A DNA stretch of 64,000 nucleotides from Acarospora socialis (GCA_025617375.2 JAMYGW020000011.1:372001-436000); one strand, 5' to 3'; shown: positions 1 to 12,902, counted from the stretch's first letter. The notes: generated by a model from the letters alone, not told the origin. Translations and numbers: made by a program.

Positions 1-760
1 GGTCTTGCGCATGCTGATGGCATTGGCGCCCGGGAGACCGTCCCTCATCATCCGAGCTCTGAAGTCGGATATGGCGATTCGCGAGTCCAAGCGCGATATC
101 GCCTCCATACGGAACCCCTCCATTTGGGAGGAGCAGAGCTTTGGAATATCGCGAAAGTCGCGAACCGGCAGGCCATCTGGTCCCAAGACGATTCTGCCGT
201 TGTCCATCCAGATCCCGACTTCGTAGTCGGGATCTTCACGCCCGATCCTCTTATACTCGAAGAGGATTTTTGGGCGTTGGTCTCTCGCCTCGCCCCACGA
301 CTTGTGGTCTGCGTGGAAACTCGTGACATCGAGTGGCCCGTTCCCTTTCGCAGGTGGGTGGTCTGGAAAGATTAGCTCAAAGTGTTCTCGCCAGACGAAA
401 GGGGCGACTTACCGTACGACCCCTGGGCGTTCGTGTCCTGCAGGACCCGATCGCGGATCTCATCGAGATAGACCGCAGGCACTGGTGTATGTTAGTCGGG
501 ACTTCATCTATCTCGGTCGGCTAACAGGGATTCGACTTACTCCACCCGCCGTCCGTCTCGATTTCGATACCACCAATGGCATCTCTAACATTCGCTTTCA
601 TCTCGATGTCTGTTTCATATTAGTCCAAAAGATCATCTGAGATTACGTTATTGTTCATACTAGGCTGCTTCTTGGTAGTATCGACGGCTTTTCCTCTGCC
701 CTTAGCACCGGCCTTGCTTGGGCCAGCGTTACCACTCCCAGTCTTCTTGGTGGATGACAT
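1..760 (-). CDS. DSR-family protein of unknown function, 3' end cut by window edge
   Basis: I do not recognise a named family. A spliced reading frame on the minus strand runs from ATG at 760 to the window edge. Two introns are clear: one after the residues GGW (donor GTAAGTCG) and one after QGSY (donor GTAAGTCG, acceptor TTTCCAG at about 371). The last exon reads off the window. The N-terminus (MSSTKKTGSG, then a Lys/Gly/Ala-rich stretch) is less sure, because an extra intron around 615-730 is needed to avoid a stop. The C-terminal part holds the core motif shared with the genes at 18816 and 22563: GLPVRDFRDIPKLCSS, then LDSRI, then DFRARM. The partial protein is hydrophilic and has no signal peptide or membrane segment. 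Function is unknown. The homology to the other two is inferred by eye from the motif order. Confidence 0.7.
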
Positions 761-2329
761 CTTGATCAACGTTTGATCTCGTCCGACTAGGGATGGAAGA
801 TGAGGCTGGATGAGAGGAAACCCCTATTGAACGAAATCTGTGATCAGTGGATGTCATGATGATTACAGACGCTGGCTCTTACCGTTCGCTTTGGCTTCTC
901 CCTCGGTGGTGTTACTGCTACTGAGCAAGGTTACTTTCACCTCGACGCTGGATGAGAACGATATTGCTATCGCTCAGATGGAGTCTTGACGATAGTAGCT
1001 ACTTACTTACAGGTAGCAGGCCCGAGTTGAGGAGAAGGTGACTGGTGGTAGATGGAGGTCGTGGCCTAGGTTCGTATGGCCGAAAGAGCTCACGAACGTC
1101 GTGTTGACAACTGGATCCAACGACAAGGTATCAAGGTCTCAGCGTTTGGATTCTCAAAGAGTATGATCACAAAAGCTTGCTGAAGCTTGGATGAGAGTCA
1201 GCTTGATGTGGTTGGTGGTTGGTGATGTCGGTGGATGAACGTTGGTGATGTGTATGAAGGAAGAAGGAAGGGAAGGTTTCCAAGTTCGGAGCCACGGTTT
1301 TGATTGCCAGACTCCCCAATTCACTGAGGGGCGGTGAATAGCACCAAGCGAGCATTCATCGCTGCGAAGTGTTACAACAAAGAAAAGGTCAAGATGACTC
1401 TTTCCAGTGTTGGGAGGCGAGGAGGGATGGTGGGGCATGATCGCTCGACACCTCCCAGGAGGAATGAGTTCTTCATCCCTCTGAGCCAGCCCCTGAGCGT
1501 AAGGGCTCAACAGTCGCTTTTCGAGCTGTCAGAGCGACGAGGAGGGCAATAGGACCGCATCCGTGTGATGGGAGAGTGTGAACAATATTATACGGTGTTA
1601 TGGGATGACTTACACCTTCCCGACGACGGCCTGCCCACCTCAGGTCCATGACTCGTTGACGAGGATGAACGGAGCGCTGGGCGCTCATTTCGCTGTTCAC
1701 CTCAACAATTTCACAAAATTGCTGTCCGCTCCGTTGCATGCCCGCTGTCTGGTGTGCCCCTCGAGTGGGGCTCATCCGTCGTGAGCGACTTTCTAAGGGC
1801 ACCATGTGGTCCTTTCACATCTTATTGAGCATCCATACTCAGCCCTAAATCAATGAAATAAAATCGAAAGTATATTTTTATATTTATATACACATGATTG
1901 TGTTCGAACGTCTACTCTTTGGGCGGCTATCGATGGTACTTGAATCCGGACATGACGAATTTACAGTGTTGATTACCGTAACACACATCTCTGACGGGCA
2001 CACGTGCTACTCTAAGATACGGTACTCGTGCTATTGAGCTCTTGCGATGTCACTGTATAATCTCCGGTTCGGAGGTATTCATCACCAATGTTGAGACCGG
2101 ACATGGTATCGGACATGATATCGGGCCGGGCCGACCGTTGCCGATAATGCGGCTGGAATGTTCAGGATTGGCTAGCGCGCACGGGTACGCTAACTTTCTC
2201 TCAACGTCAAGTGAATGAGTCGCCTCGGCAGCACCCGTCAATCGTGTCGTGATGAGTCATCATTACTGCAAGTAGGTACGTTTATGGATTCTAGTTCTAG
2301 AGTAGACCTTTGCAAAACACACGATTGCA
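761..2329. other. intergenic, no supported gene
   Basis: About 1.5 kb between divergently transcribed genes. Open frames up to 118 codons occur on the minus strand near 1154-1510 but have no family resemblance and overlap other open frames. 1855-1895 is strongly AT-rich (runs of TATATTTTTATATTTATATA). I see no RNA gene. Confidence 0.5.
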
Positions 2330-3985
2330 ATGAGGCCTCCTATTGCAACATCCTATCAAGACTTTCTTGCTCAATATCGAACAGAATATGAAGCCGCCGT
2401 TGCAGCGGGGACAGCGGCTCCATTTGTGTACCCTCACGCATCCTTTGGCGCACTGGTGCTTATGATCTATTTGATGATCCCGAGAAGGGCAGACAAGTTG
2501 GCAATGTATTTGAGATACCCAGTCTTTGCGTACATCACGTACTTTTCTATATCTACAATCAGAAATTGCCGAAGCCCTGATCCTGCCATCGGCTTTGCAA
2601 TCGGACTTTTATCTGCATGGTCGATACTGTGGTCTGCGACGTTGATGTTATTCAATGATGCTAGAAGGGACTTCAAGAGAATTGAGAGGAGAGATGCTTC
2701 GACCGATGCGAACGGGGCCGCTGTTATTGCTTCTAATGGGACAGCGAATAGTGCAGCGACCACTGGAGCACAGACCAAGTCAGGATTGACTGTCAGGACC
2801 GGCTCCTCTAAGAGGTCGAGCAGCCTCGGCATGCAGCGCTTTAATAGCGGTTCAAACCGTCTTGTGTTTGCGCACAAGTCCGGCTCGTTCTCCTGGCAGA
2901 CTCTCCCGGAGTCCCTCACCGAGCGCATAGACTGGGTGTCAGATCTCGTCAGCAACTTCCGCGGGATAGGCTGGAACTGGCGCATATCCGGCTTACCACC
3001 TCCACCGTCCTGGGTCCAGCAGCAACTGTCTCTCAACGATGGCACCAAGCCCGAGAAAGGCGACACGCACGTCGGCCCGACCGGCAACGTCCGCTACCAC
3101 ACCGCCTCCACGCTCCTCTCGCAGAAGCTCCTCGCCTTCGTTATCTGCTACCTCGTCCTCGACATCTGCAAAGTGCTCACAATCCAAGACCCCTACTTCT
3201 GGGGCGTCTTCGACCTCCCCCCACCCTCCTACGTTCCCACCCCAATCGCCACCTCCCCCACCCTCCTCCGCACCTACCGTCTCACCATCATCCTCCTCCT
3301 CATCTACACCTCCCTCCAAATCCTCTTCTTCATGGCCCCCCTCTCCCTCGTCGGCCTCATCGGCCCCGCCCGCATCGGTGCCCGCGCCGAACCCTGGATG
3401 TTCCCGGACGCCTACGGCAGCTACGCGCCTGTCTTCGACAAGGGCCTCGGCGGCTGGTGGGGCGGCTGGTGGCATCAAACGTTTCGCTTCGCGTTCGATT
3501 CCGCTTCGAAATGGGTCGTTGCGAAACTGCACTGGGACCAGAAGAGCGTCAAGGCGAAGACGCTCCGTCTCGCACTCGCGTTCACGATTAGTGGCGCGCT
3601 GCACGCTTGTGGTAGCTACACGATGTGGCCGCCCACGCAGCCCTTACGCGGGCCGTTTCTGTTTTTCTTTGTGCAGACTTGGGGGATCCTTGCGCAGATT
3701 CTCGTCACTAAGGGGTTGAAGTATGTTGGCGTCTCGCAGCGGGTTCCGAGATGGATTCGTCGGTTGGGGAATTTCGTCTACGTGCATGTCTGGTTCTACT
3801 ATACGGCACCGCTGTTCATAGATGATTTCGCGAGGGGTGGGGTGTGGTTGTTTGAGCCTGTGCCGGTTAGTGTGGTGCGTGCTTTGGGGTTTGGGGGGAA
3901 AGGGGAGGGCTGGTGGCGGTGGGGATGGGTTTATTTGAGATGGTGGAGGGGAGGCAGATGGTGGGAGAGTGGGGTTGCGTTCTGA
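2330..3985 (+). CDS. wax synthase-like membrane-bound O-acyltransferase
   Basis: A single-exon gene of 551 residues starting at ATG 2330. It resembles the fungal wax synthase domain / MBOAT-like acyltransferases, which move an acyl group from acyl-CoA to an alcohol in ER membranes. Hydrophobic segments lie at about 41-55, 64-80, 86-108, 265-282, 314-350, 430-450 and 477-490. A Ser/Thr/Ala-rich low-complexity linker sits at about 115-180. Two family hallmarks are visible: an aromatic WWGGWWHQTFR block (about residue 380) and a conserved His in SGALHACGSYTMWP (about residue 424), the likely catalytic His. The C-terminus is rich in Trp and Gly. The substrate cannot be told from sequence. Similar proteins also act as O-acetyltransferases in secondary metabolism, but no metabolite cluster is visible next to it. 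The 3' third switches from C-rich to G-rich codons. Confidence 0.8.
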   Translation: MRPPIATSYQDFLAQYRTEYEAAVAAGTAAPFVYPHASFGALVLMIYLMIPRRADKLAMYLRYPVFAYITYFSISTIRNCRSPDPAIGFAIGLLSAWSILWSATLMLFNDARRDFKRIERRDASTDANGAAVIASNGTANSAATTGAQTKSGLTVRTGSSKRSSSLGMQRFNSGSNRLVFAHKSGSFSWQTLPESLTERIDWVSDLVSNFRGIGWNWRISGLPPPPSWVQQQLSLNDGTKPEKGDTHVGPTGNVRYHTASTLLSQKLLAFVICYLVLDICKVLTIQDPYFWGVFDLPPPSYVPTPIATSPTLLRTYRLTIILLLIYTSLQILFFMAPLSLVGLIGPARIGARAEPWMFPDAYGSYAPVFDKGLGGWWGGWWHQTFRFAFDSASKWVVAKLHWDQKSVKAKTLRLALAFTISGALHACGSYTMWPPTQPLRGPFLFFFVQTWGILAQILVTKGLKYVGVSQRVPRWIRRLGNFVYVHVWFYYTAPLFIDDFARGGVWLFEPVPVSVVRALGFGGKGEGWWRWGWVYLRWWRGGRWWESGVAF

Positions 3986-5206
3986 GGCGGACAGCCAAGG
4001 TATTTGGTTTGAATAGATAGATTTCTTAAGGGGTTTTGGTAGACGGGTAGATGATTAGATGGTTCATGTTTATGGACTCAGCATGGGATCCGTGTTATAA
4101 TTCAAACCTGTAGATCTTAGATCTCCTTGATTACCTCTGGTGTACAGACAGCATTCATCACCTCTCTACCTTCGAACTCGACGCAAAGCAAACGTAATGA
4201 CGAACCTTTCCCACAACACACGTGAGAAGACGAGCTGGTAGACTAAATCACCTACTCTCCTGGAGTTGTATCTGCAGACTGCATCAAATTCCACTAAAGC
4301 GCAACGAACAGCGCATGCGTAAAGTGGGTAGGGCTTTGCCCTAACTGCTCAGAAGCTCAAACTCGGGCTGTTATTAAGTTGTAATTGGGGCCTGACTGCC
4401 ATGTACTTCGTCTATAACTTGCATGTCATTGGCATTGCTATGCGTTCCCCGAAGATCGTCGAGGTCTAAAAGCAGAGAATCAGGAAACCTACAGCTCTCC
4501 ATCCTTCCGCCCTCCATGAGCGGTAGCTAGCCTCATTTATCTGGATTTCGCAGTTAGGTGATCCGTCGCTCTAGGTGAAGAACATGGATAGCGCAAACTT
4601 GTAATACACAATATGTTGGGACTTCTAACTCAGGGAAAACGTTGTCTGAGGATCAGCATCGCCACGCGATGAGCAGATGGGAGGGGGGCCTGCTGACGAG
4701 GTTCACAACGTCTACGAGTACGTATCTTCAGATAAAGAAGTGCTTCAGGCATGGGAGATTATGTGAGTGGAGTTACGAATCCAGATGGGTAGCTGTCTGT
4801 CGGGTTGATGTGCTTTGTGTAGTGGATGGATGTTATTCATGGGTGTGTATTCAGAGACTGGTAGGATCTGCTATTGTTTGGGAAGCCTCCTATGAATGTG
4901 GGTACGAGAAGATTGTATTTGGCACATGCAACTCATTGGCTTGTGGACGGTGCATACGGGGATGGATGGAAGAGCGGCAGATGGCTGAGTGAGATTAGAG
5001 AATTAGTTCGCTTTCATCACTCTGGAATCGCTAATCTACTCTGTGCGGTCTCTGACTTTGATATTCTTCTTCAGGTAGTGTGCCATGACAGTGTTTTTAT
5101 CATCTCAAGTTCCCTCGGACGAGTTGCAGATGTACCCAAAGCACCATACACTAGTGCTCTCCGCTCGCTCGAACGATATCAATGGTTTAGCTAACCAATA
5201 CCCTCA
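3986..5206. other. intergenic between convergent genes
   Basis: About 1.2 kb between the 3' ends of the acyltransferase and MYND genes. Open frames at 4642-4992 and 4874-5194 are Cys/Trp/Gly-rich without recognisable domains and overlap each other in different frames. I see nothing else supported. Confidence 0.5.
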
Positions 5207-8200
5207 CTACTTACCGCAAACCTTCTTATGCGCGCTCCACGCCTCCTTCTGACACGCCTGATCACAGTATCTCGCCTTTCCACACCTGGCGCAAGTTTTC
5301 AGATTCTTTTTCTTCTTGCCACAATTGCTGCACTTCGTCGCCACAGCCGATGACGGGACGTTAGAAGGAGGAAGACGATTTTGCGGCAACTGACCAAGTG
5401 CACTTGTTGCCGAGTGGCCTTTCGGATTCGGGTTTGGCGGGCTCAAAGATTCGACATACGGGACTGCAGAAATGGGCGAGATGGCGATGCGGGTAACGTA
5501 TTTGGCGAAAGGCTTGCACTCGCTGCGTTTAGGGAAAGCGTCGAGCGAGAGGCCTTCGCCGCACGAGCAGAGCGGGTTCTCACCGTGCACAGTTGAGAGA
5601 GGAATGCGTCCTTGTACGCGATACTCGCAAGTCTTGCTGTGTGTCCAGTCATGGCGGCATCGTTCGGCGAGTGCAGGGAGCAGTTGTTTCCAGAGAACAC
5701 CTTCTTCCTTAGACATGGCGATGCTGAGCGGTTTCGCTTTGCCGTAGTTGTGGATGGCGGGAAGCATTCTAGTGATTCGCGCGTCGGTCAGGGGCATGAC
5801 GTAGGCATCCATGACTAAGGAGCCCGAGTCGTGGTCATGGCGAAGGGCGGAGGCGAAGACAATGGTGTCCGAGTCGTCGTTTTTGTCAGTGCGTGTGAGC
5901 TGGAAGTTTCTGACCTGGCCGTAATTGTGGTTTATGCCGACAAAACTTTGGAATATTGCGTTGAGAGATTCCTTGAGGCCTAGTAAGCCGTTGGGTGGTC
6001 TACTGTCTTCGTCGAGAGCGTTGAGAACGCGTTCGCGTTCGCTTAGGCTAAGGCCCATATGTCCCTGCATCCACGCAAAGTCTCCACAGATGGGAATCAA
6101 CGGTTGTTGGTCTAGCCTGACACGTGGGATACCCCAAGTCAAGAGCTGAGAGCTGTCGAAGACGACAGGAAATGGATTCGAGCTGTAGCCACCTGAACTA
6201 AGAGCTGCAGCCACCGGCACGATTACTTCGATCCATGAGCTCTTCCGAGCTACCCTAACTTTGGGCAACACACCGTTCACAGGGAACGGATACACGAGGC
6301 GGCGCGCTGCAGCGTTTCCAATTTTCAGCAGAACCGTGCAAGGTGAGCTTGGAATCACCGAGACTGTCGCCCCATTGTCTAGAGGTTTTGACTCGGCCGA
6401 ATCTCTGGGTATGTTTGTGTGGATCAGAATATTAACCGCCCGAGATTCTTTGTCAAGGTTCACATGCGGGATTGAACTATTCGCGTCAGCCACGGAAGGC
6501 TTTTGCTGTGTATTGTGTGAGGAGTCTCCATCTCGGCGAATCGCTCCGGGTGCTTCTCGTAGAATACTGATATGCTTCTCATCATCCAGACCACATTGAA
6601 ACACAATCATTTGTATTCCCAACTTCTTCACAAACTGTACAGTGGATGGAGTGGTGTTGACTGTTAAGCCAACCCGAATTCCTTTTCGCGGCCCAAGCAG
6701 TAGCGTATATGCTGGGACAGGACAGGTCACGATCAAATCCGCTGAGCCAATCCATCCGCTGTCATCTTCTTCAACATCACAAGTCCAACTATTGTTCGGT
6801 TGTGGCTTCAACTTGCCAAAGAAGCACTGCAGAGCGAAAAACGAGTTCTCAAACCCTAAGTCTAGGTTGCCGACCGAGATACGCAAGCCTGGGGTCCCGA
6901 GAGGCTTCCGTGATTGTTTTGTAAACACCTCAAGAGTACTCCGTGGAATGACAAGAGCAACGAACACGACTGATGGAATGTCATGTTGCCCTAAAAGTCC
7001 GGTGTCAAAACCTGCCGGTCTCAGTGTTCCAAAAGGTGTCATGCTGTGTTCCCTGGGAGGCTTGATCAACATCTCGCTATCCCATAATCCGAAGAGATGA
7101 AGGTGAAGATATAGCTCCTGCAAACTGTTCGCGCCAACCAGTAATCGACTGTCAGTTGTGACTTTGTCAACGAAGCATTCCATGCACTTCTGCCAGTTAG
7201 TGAGAACGGCGCGCTTTACAAGGCGCAATAGGACGACTAGATTGAGTCGTGTGTAGTAACGAAGATCGGCTGCCAGTGGAGATGTGGCTTGACGTAGCAC
7301 TGAAGCTTGACCCATTCTTGACATCATCGCCGATATGTCCTCATAAGTGAACATCTTATGGTATATACTGAAGAAGCACTCAGCGAGATGTTCGGCATCA
7401 AAACTGACCTGATAACACGAGTCAGAGCTGCCGTCCATTGAGCTTGACAGGTGCACGTCGCCAAGCTGGGGCAGCTTCCATGAAACACGCATCCGGTATT
7501 GATCTTGCCGCCCAGACGTCTCTTGGGACATTGTTAGTAGGATGGTCTCCGTGCCTACAAAATCGGTAGTAATTCCAAGTAAATGTCCAATAGGGGTAAC
7601 GCCAATCATGAGCGACATGGTTGTAACGTCAGAGCAAAGCATTGAGGTGAGTGCAGAAGTGGTCTCTTCCGAGGCTTTCAACAAACTCTCCATGCGTAAG
7701 ACAGAAGATGCGGTACGGTTTAACAAGGGTACAACAGCGGGGAGCACGTTGAGCGGCCCGACATGGTCAACCAGATTTGACGTGTCAATAACGTCGAAAA
7801 GAACCGGGCGAGAAGGATCTACCAGTCCGTCAAGAAAAAGCAGCTTCGATGTCCACGGCGCCACATACAGTCGTGCGAATTTTTCAGAGGCATGGCTATA
7901 CGTGCCATAAGCTTGCAGTTCGTGACATAGCCTGATAGCCTCTCCGCAGTGCATGTTGATATGGATGCGATCGTTCTTGATATACGCCGCAAGGCTTTCG
8001 CACCAATCTTGAAATTGAGACTTGGCAAGCCGTACGACCCGTTCGATCGCGGCATCTTCGGCTGTTGCCGTATCAAAGGCTTCTGCCAAGTGGAAACCAA
8101 GCAATGGATCACTCCCATAGTGCACGGAGAAGCTCCCAGTAGGGGCGGACGAAATGGCGAACATTGGATTCACCCTGCCTTTGCCCTCCTTGCTCAGAGC

Positions 8201-9069
8201 AAGTAGATCTTGGCGAGTGCCACCTGCTACTCCAGTCTTCCAGTATCGTTTGAAGGTCGCCGACATTGTGCTGATTCCCTTAGCCCAGTAAGCGCCAGCT
8301 GCACGTGCTCCATGGAGTGTGAGACCTGCTTGGCCGATCTTGCCATCATATATGGCGGCAATAGCAGCCCTTGTCTCATCTTCATACTTCTGTGTCTTCG
8401 GGAGTCCAGAAGCCTTGTTTTCGGCGTAGAGTGACCAAATTCTTCGCAGTTGATGAAGAGTATCCCGGCTGAGAAAGCGGATCCATCTACCATACGGCGA
8501 AGATGCCCATGCGCCCATGGACTTGGAGCATCCCAGGAGTTTGTTTACGTGAGCTTGGAGCAGTAGTAGATGGCTTTCCGGAATGTAGAAATGGTAGAAG
8601 ATGTGCCAAAGCGCTGCGGCTTGGTCAGAAACCTGGCCGGAAGTGTTACTTGCCTGGGCTTGGTCGGCAACGAAGGTGAAGAGGACGACGTTTCGAGCTA
8701 TCAAATACTGTAAATCAGAACCACAGGTAGATAAGGCTCGGGTTGGACATAACTCCGCTTTACGCACCTAGTACCGCAGCGTCCATGTCACAGCAAGTGA
8801 AGTCAACCGTGTAACTGGCATCTACACCCTCTCTATTAGCCTCACAACTCGCAAATGAAGGGAGGTGAACACTTGCTTTTCCCATCCTCGCTCCACAATG
8901 AGAAGAGGAGGTTCCGGGGATCGCCACACGCAATGGACAGCAGTTTTACTGTCTGTGGGTCCTTGCCACTGCCATCGCACAAGGGCTGATCGCGGAGGAA
9001 GTTCACAGCTGGAGTATTGCCGATAGGATAAAAGAAATATTGGAGGTTCACGTAGGTCGGGGTAAGCAT
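5207..9069 (-). CDS. DUF4470 and MYND zinc-finger protein
   Basis: Three exons by hand: 9069-8873, 8814-8768 and 8697-5207, with introns of 58 and 70 nt. All junctions keep frame and give 1,244 residues. The N-terminus (MLTPTYVNLQYFFYPIGNTP, then LLSIACGDPRNLLFSLW, then YTVDFTCCDMDAAVLARNV) is a DUF4470 domain. The start at 9069 was chosen because it begins that conserved block. Residues of about 100-1190 are a long unassigned region. The last 40 residues form a MYND finger (CSNC, then CARC, YCDQAC, and HKKVC), a protein-interaction zinc module. Proteins of this layout are common in ascomycetes and basidiomycetes; their role is not established to my knowledge. Oddity: the stop codon TAG lies inside a perfect donor sequence (GGTAAGTAG), so an alternative longer C-terminus is possible. 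Confidence 0.88.
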
Positions 9070-9791
9070 GTTTGTGGTTCCTAGAGTAGGCTCCTTCGTG
9101 TTGAGGTTTGTAGTGGAGTGCAAGTTGACAGAAGATAGGTGGTTCTAGCTGATCAGCAGAGAGCAAGCCTTCAGGATGACTTTGAGTGAAGTTCTATTTC
9201 AGATGACGGAGAAATGAGTAGAGGCCGCAAACAAAAACATTTTTACACCTCTTGAGCTCGGCTGGTAGCATTACAGACAAAGCAGAAGATTACCGATATG
9301 TATGCGACTTCATGTTTAGAATACTGCACCTCTTGATACTACTTCATGTGTTTAATCAATCTGCACGCTTACCCAAAGTGTGAAATCGAGGTAGCAGGCA
9401 AAGATCCGTCCGACAGTGCAGCGTCCTGTCCAGGCGTTGACTTTACCCGGAAGCGTCAAGCCTGAGCGCTGGCCACAGTTATAAGGTATCAGCACCACGC
9501 CTGAGCAGTATTAGACTGCCGATCTTTACGCCTCAATGTTGGTTGTAGCAGAACACCAAGCTCAGTCGCAGGTGAAGAGTAAAGAGGGTGGTGAGGACAG
9601 ACGCGAGGACGGAATGTGGATGCAAACTGCTGACTAATCCAATGCCCCGGCACAGGAGTCGAAACTGGGAGCCTGATATAACACTTAACATAAAGATATT
9701 ATCTACTTGGAGGAAAGCTGCGTAGGACCATGCTTCGCACAGATGTCCCTCGCACGTCTAAAAATCCATCCTAAAAATCCATCTTAGAACG
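9070..9791. other. intergenic
   Basis: Promoter side of the MYND gene and 3' side of RIX1. A small open frame at 8822-9166 is an off-frame shadow of the MYND first exon. I see no RNA gene or repeat. Confidence 0.5.
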
Positions 9792-12544
9792 CTAAAATCC
9801 CTCCCCTTCCCCCTGGTCTTCGCTTTCGTCAGTATCCGAATCCATGACAAGCGGTGGAATCTCAATATCGTCGTCACTGTCATCACTTGCGGCACCGAGA
9901 CCAGGTACTGTTGAAGACGCCGCAGCTGGCACACCCCCGCTTGTGACGTCTGGATGAGTCACCTCCTCGGCATAGGACGGTTGTACTCGAGCAACATCGA
10001 CAGCTAAGTCTGACACTTGCACTGATGATACACTGGTGCGTTCAAGTTCTAAGCGCAGGCGCTTGTGATCGGGAGCGTTTTGGTTATCAACGGTTGCTGC
10101 TATAAATTGCCCGGACGCGGCAGATGTGTTGTCGGCTTCTGCAATATCTCGGTGCCGCTTGTTCGAAGCGTTATAGATTTCCGTATCAGAAGACAGAGCC
10201 GGAGGGAGTGTTTCATTTGTCAAATTCGTGACATCCCCGGCGGCGGGCGTTGTTGTACTTGTTCCTCGGTCAACCGTTGTGGACTCTGAATGTCTAGCCC
10301 ACGGTTCCGCGAAGGTTGGTCGGTTTGGAGGATTGTTGTCCTCTTTGAGTTCAGCCGGATTACCTGCGTAGTTATCCTCAAGCTCCATAGTGTGTGGGAT
10401 ATATTCATCGTTGTAGCCCTCGACCGAGTCCGTCTCGCTATCGACGTCTTTACCAACCTGTAGTATGGGCATTCGTGGTCTCAGCAAACCCTCTACCTCT
10501 AAGTCGGTGCCGAAGCCGCGGACAAGAAGTGGCATTATACTCTTATAGCTTCTTGTACCCTTTTGGTTGTAAGCAGGATTCAAGACGCTGACTATCATTG
10601 CTTCCTTGTGCCGTGTGAGGACTGCCGTTCGATCAACCTGGACACGAAGCGGGTAAGGAAGACTTTGTGGAGCAATATTTGTGAAAAGTAGTGGTAACAG
10701 ATGAAAAGCCGCGCAGTAGGTGCTCCTGGTATTTAGTTCGGACTGCGCCTTTGTGCCCGAAGAAGTCAAAAAAGCATCGGCGTTAATCGTAGATGCACCC
10801 TTCGTCTGGTCATTGCCCTTGGAAGTTGAAGCTACTACTGATGAAACGGTAGCCGCTGACGGCGGGAGTAGGTCATCGCAACAAGACTTGATAATACCTG
10901 TAAGGCCGGACACTGACGATCGTGTTAATGATGGCCCAATGAGTCTGAGAAGTTTCGCCACAAGCGTATATATGGCTGTCCGGACGTCGCTATTGAACTT
11001 CTCGGCAGCAAAGACCCAAGTAATTTGGTCTAGAGCACCTTGGGCAAAAGGCATGAAGGAACAATCCAATCGAACAGTAAGCGCGGATAGAACATTGAGA
11101 GCCACCACATGTATGTTGGGTAATGCAGCCCACAATCCTTCACGCTCATCCCTCCCAATTTCTGGATTCAATCGGGGGCCCTCATACCGGTCAGCCGAGG
11201 CTTGCTTTGAGGGAACAACGAGCGAGAATAATCGTGCAAACATATCCGTAAGTGGTCCGAGTGGAAGAGAGACCATTGACGACGTTGGGGTAATAAGGAA
11301 GGCTTTAAGAAGAGCAAGAAGCCCACAGAGCCTTTCGCCTCCGGCTGATATTCCTTGCCAACTGGGTAAACCCAGAAGATCCTCATTCATATCACTAATA
11401 TGATCTCCGAGGTTCCTTGTTTCTGAAGCTTGGTAGGTTGATCCAGCTGTAGCTTCCCAGTCCTCAAGTACGGCTCGAAACGTTTTATCAGCAGTGTGAT
11501 GGATGTTGGCTATAATAGTCCGCATTGCCTTGCGCCACTCCTCGCCAGACGTATTCTTTGGTGCACAACAGTGTAAAAGGGCAAAAAGACGCTGTGCCGT
11601 ATCCAGCAGATCTCGAGAAACAGGAGCGAGCCCCGGGGCCAAGATGTGAGACTCATGCAATGGCAACAGGCATGACGGTGTCGGTGCTAACAAAGGAAGC
11701 AATAAAGCTTGGATTTGAGTTGTAAAGGGTCGGAACAGAGTTGGATGACGAGGCAGTAGATGGCAGAAGGCGTCTAAAATTGTTGGTAGTAACTCAGTTC
11801 TGGCAGACACTTGATATCCTCTTGAGGAGGAGGGTTTCGGTGACACAGTGGTCAAGCATGTACTTATCAACGAAGGTAGGTGTGGTGTTGTGATCTCTCG
11901 TACCAGAGTTTGATAGTTGTGCGTCAGAAGGAAGATCTTAGTTATTGTGATAATGCAGAGCTTCTTGGTCGTTACGGGATCGGGTCTCTATAAGCGTTGG
12001 AGTCAACAAATGGCCTGCATAGCTGGGTTTATAGCAACACGTGGGCAAAGGACAAGCAGAACTCTGAAGACGTTCATGGAGAGTAAGCCCCAGTCAAATC
12101 GATAAGAAAGAGCATGATTTCATGCGTTGGCGCCAAAGCAGGAAGCAGATGGTAGCTAAGCCGAACAAGCTGACACTTCGACAGCGACGGACGTACCCCG
12201 AGTAACCCTAAGAGACCTCGAACCCAAGCACCAGAACCACGCAGAACCTCCCAGCCGCCAGCCTGTATTGTCGCTTTGACCAAAACCACAGCAGCCCAGC
12301 GAGCCTCAACAACCTTCTCTTGCAAGAGCGCTGACAGTTGGCTTCTAAACTTATGGACCAGCACTGAGGTCTCCGAAGCCTCTTTACCAACCCCATGACT
12401 CGTCGATGATGACAGAATCTCCTTGCAGTCTAAAATGGAAGCCGCCAAACACGGAGCTACTCGAGCCATATGCTTCGCTGGAGTCGAGCTGAGACGTTGA
12501 GTTACCACCCGCAGTGGAGAGAAGCCCGAAACTTGAGGAGCCAT
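9792..12544 (-). CDS. RIX1: pre-rRNA processing protein RIX1
   Basis: Two exons: 12544-12197 and 11987-9792, joined across a 209-nt intron (donor GTACGT, acceptor CTTATAG), giving 847 residues. Rix1, with Ipi1 and Ipi3, is needed in the nucleus for ITS2 processing and late 60S maturation. It is the fungal counterpart of PELP1. The N-terminal RIX1 domain is clear: LRVVTQRLSSTP near residue 11, VLVHKFRSQLSALLQ at about 55, ARWAAVVLVKATIQAGGWEV at about 75, then KLCIITITKIFLLTHNYQTL across the exon junction. The middle is helical-repeat-like. The C-terminal 200 residues are disordered and end in an acidic tail (SDDSDDDIEIPPL and beyond), as expected for the family. It is transcribed divergently from YPP1, with about 360 bp between them. 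Confidence 0.92.
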
Positions 12545-12902
12545 TGGAAAGGTACAAACACCTTTTCTTCTGCAATAACTATCCCGGCTTTCTCATGATT
12601 ATTAAAGCATCACAGAGCTGTTAGCAAAGTTCGAGTAGCCTCTATCGTATAAGCCGTCGTCGTGGAGTGAAGGAACATACTCTGTATGCTAGGCTTTGTG
12701 TATCAAATTTCTCGTAGTTGTGCACAAACTCACGCATAAACTTTATGCTTATGAAGACAACAACCTTATGACGCTAAAGTAATATATCGATGCTCGTCGA
12801 ACTCCAGGTCTCAATCCGTTCAATTGAACGGTTCTCAGATAAATTCTGTGATGTTGCCCTTCCCTATAGCTGACCGGACTCTAACGAGTTGGGCCTGATA
12901 TG
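12545..12902. promoter_or_regulatory. shared divergent promoter of RIX1 and YPP1
   Basis: About 360 bp separate the RIX1 start (minus strand) from the proposed YPP1 start (plus strand). No other gene fits, so both promoters must lie here. I could not identify a specific factor site with confidence. The YPP1 end depends on its uncertain first exon. Confidence 0.45.

Noticed and set aside
1154-1510. Minus-strand frame of 118 codons
   Set aside because: No domain, no conserved pattern, and overlapping frames on the same strand are equally open.
2993-3604. Minus-strand open frame of 203 codons (and another at 2467-3087) opposite the wax-synthase-like gene
   Set aside because: Gly/Glu/Val-rich composition is the mirror of the C-rich sense strand. 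The plus-strand frame has membrane segments and family motifs over the same bases.
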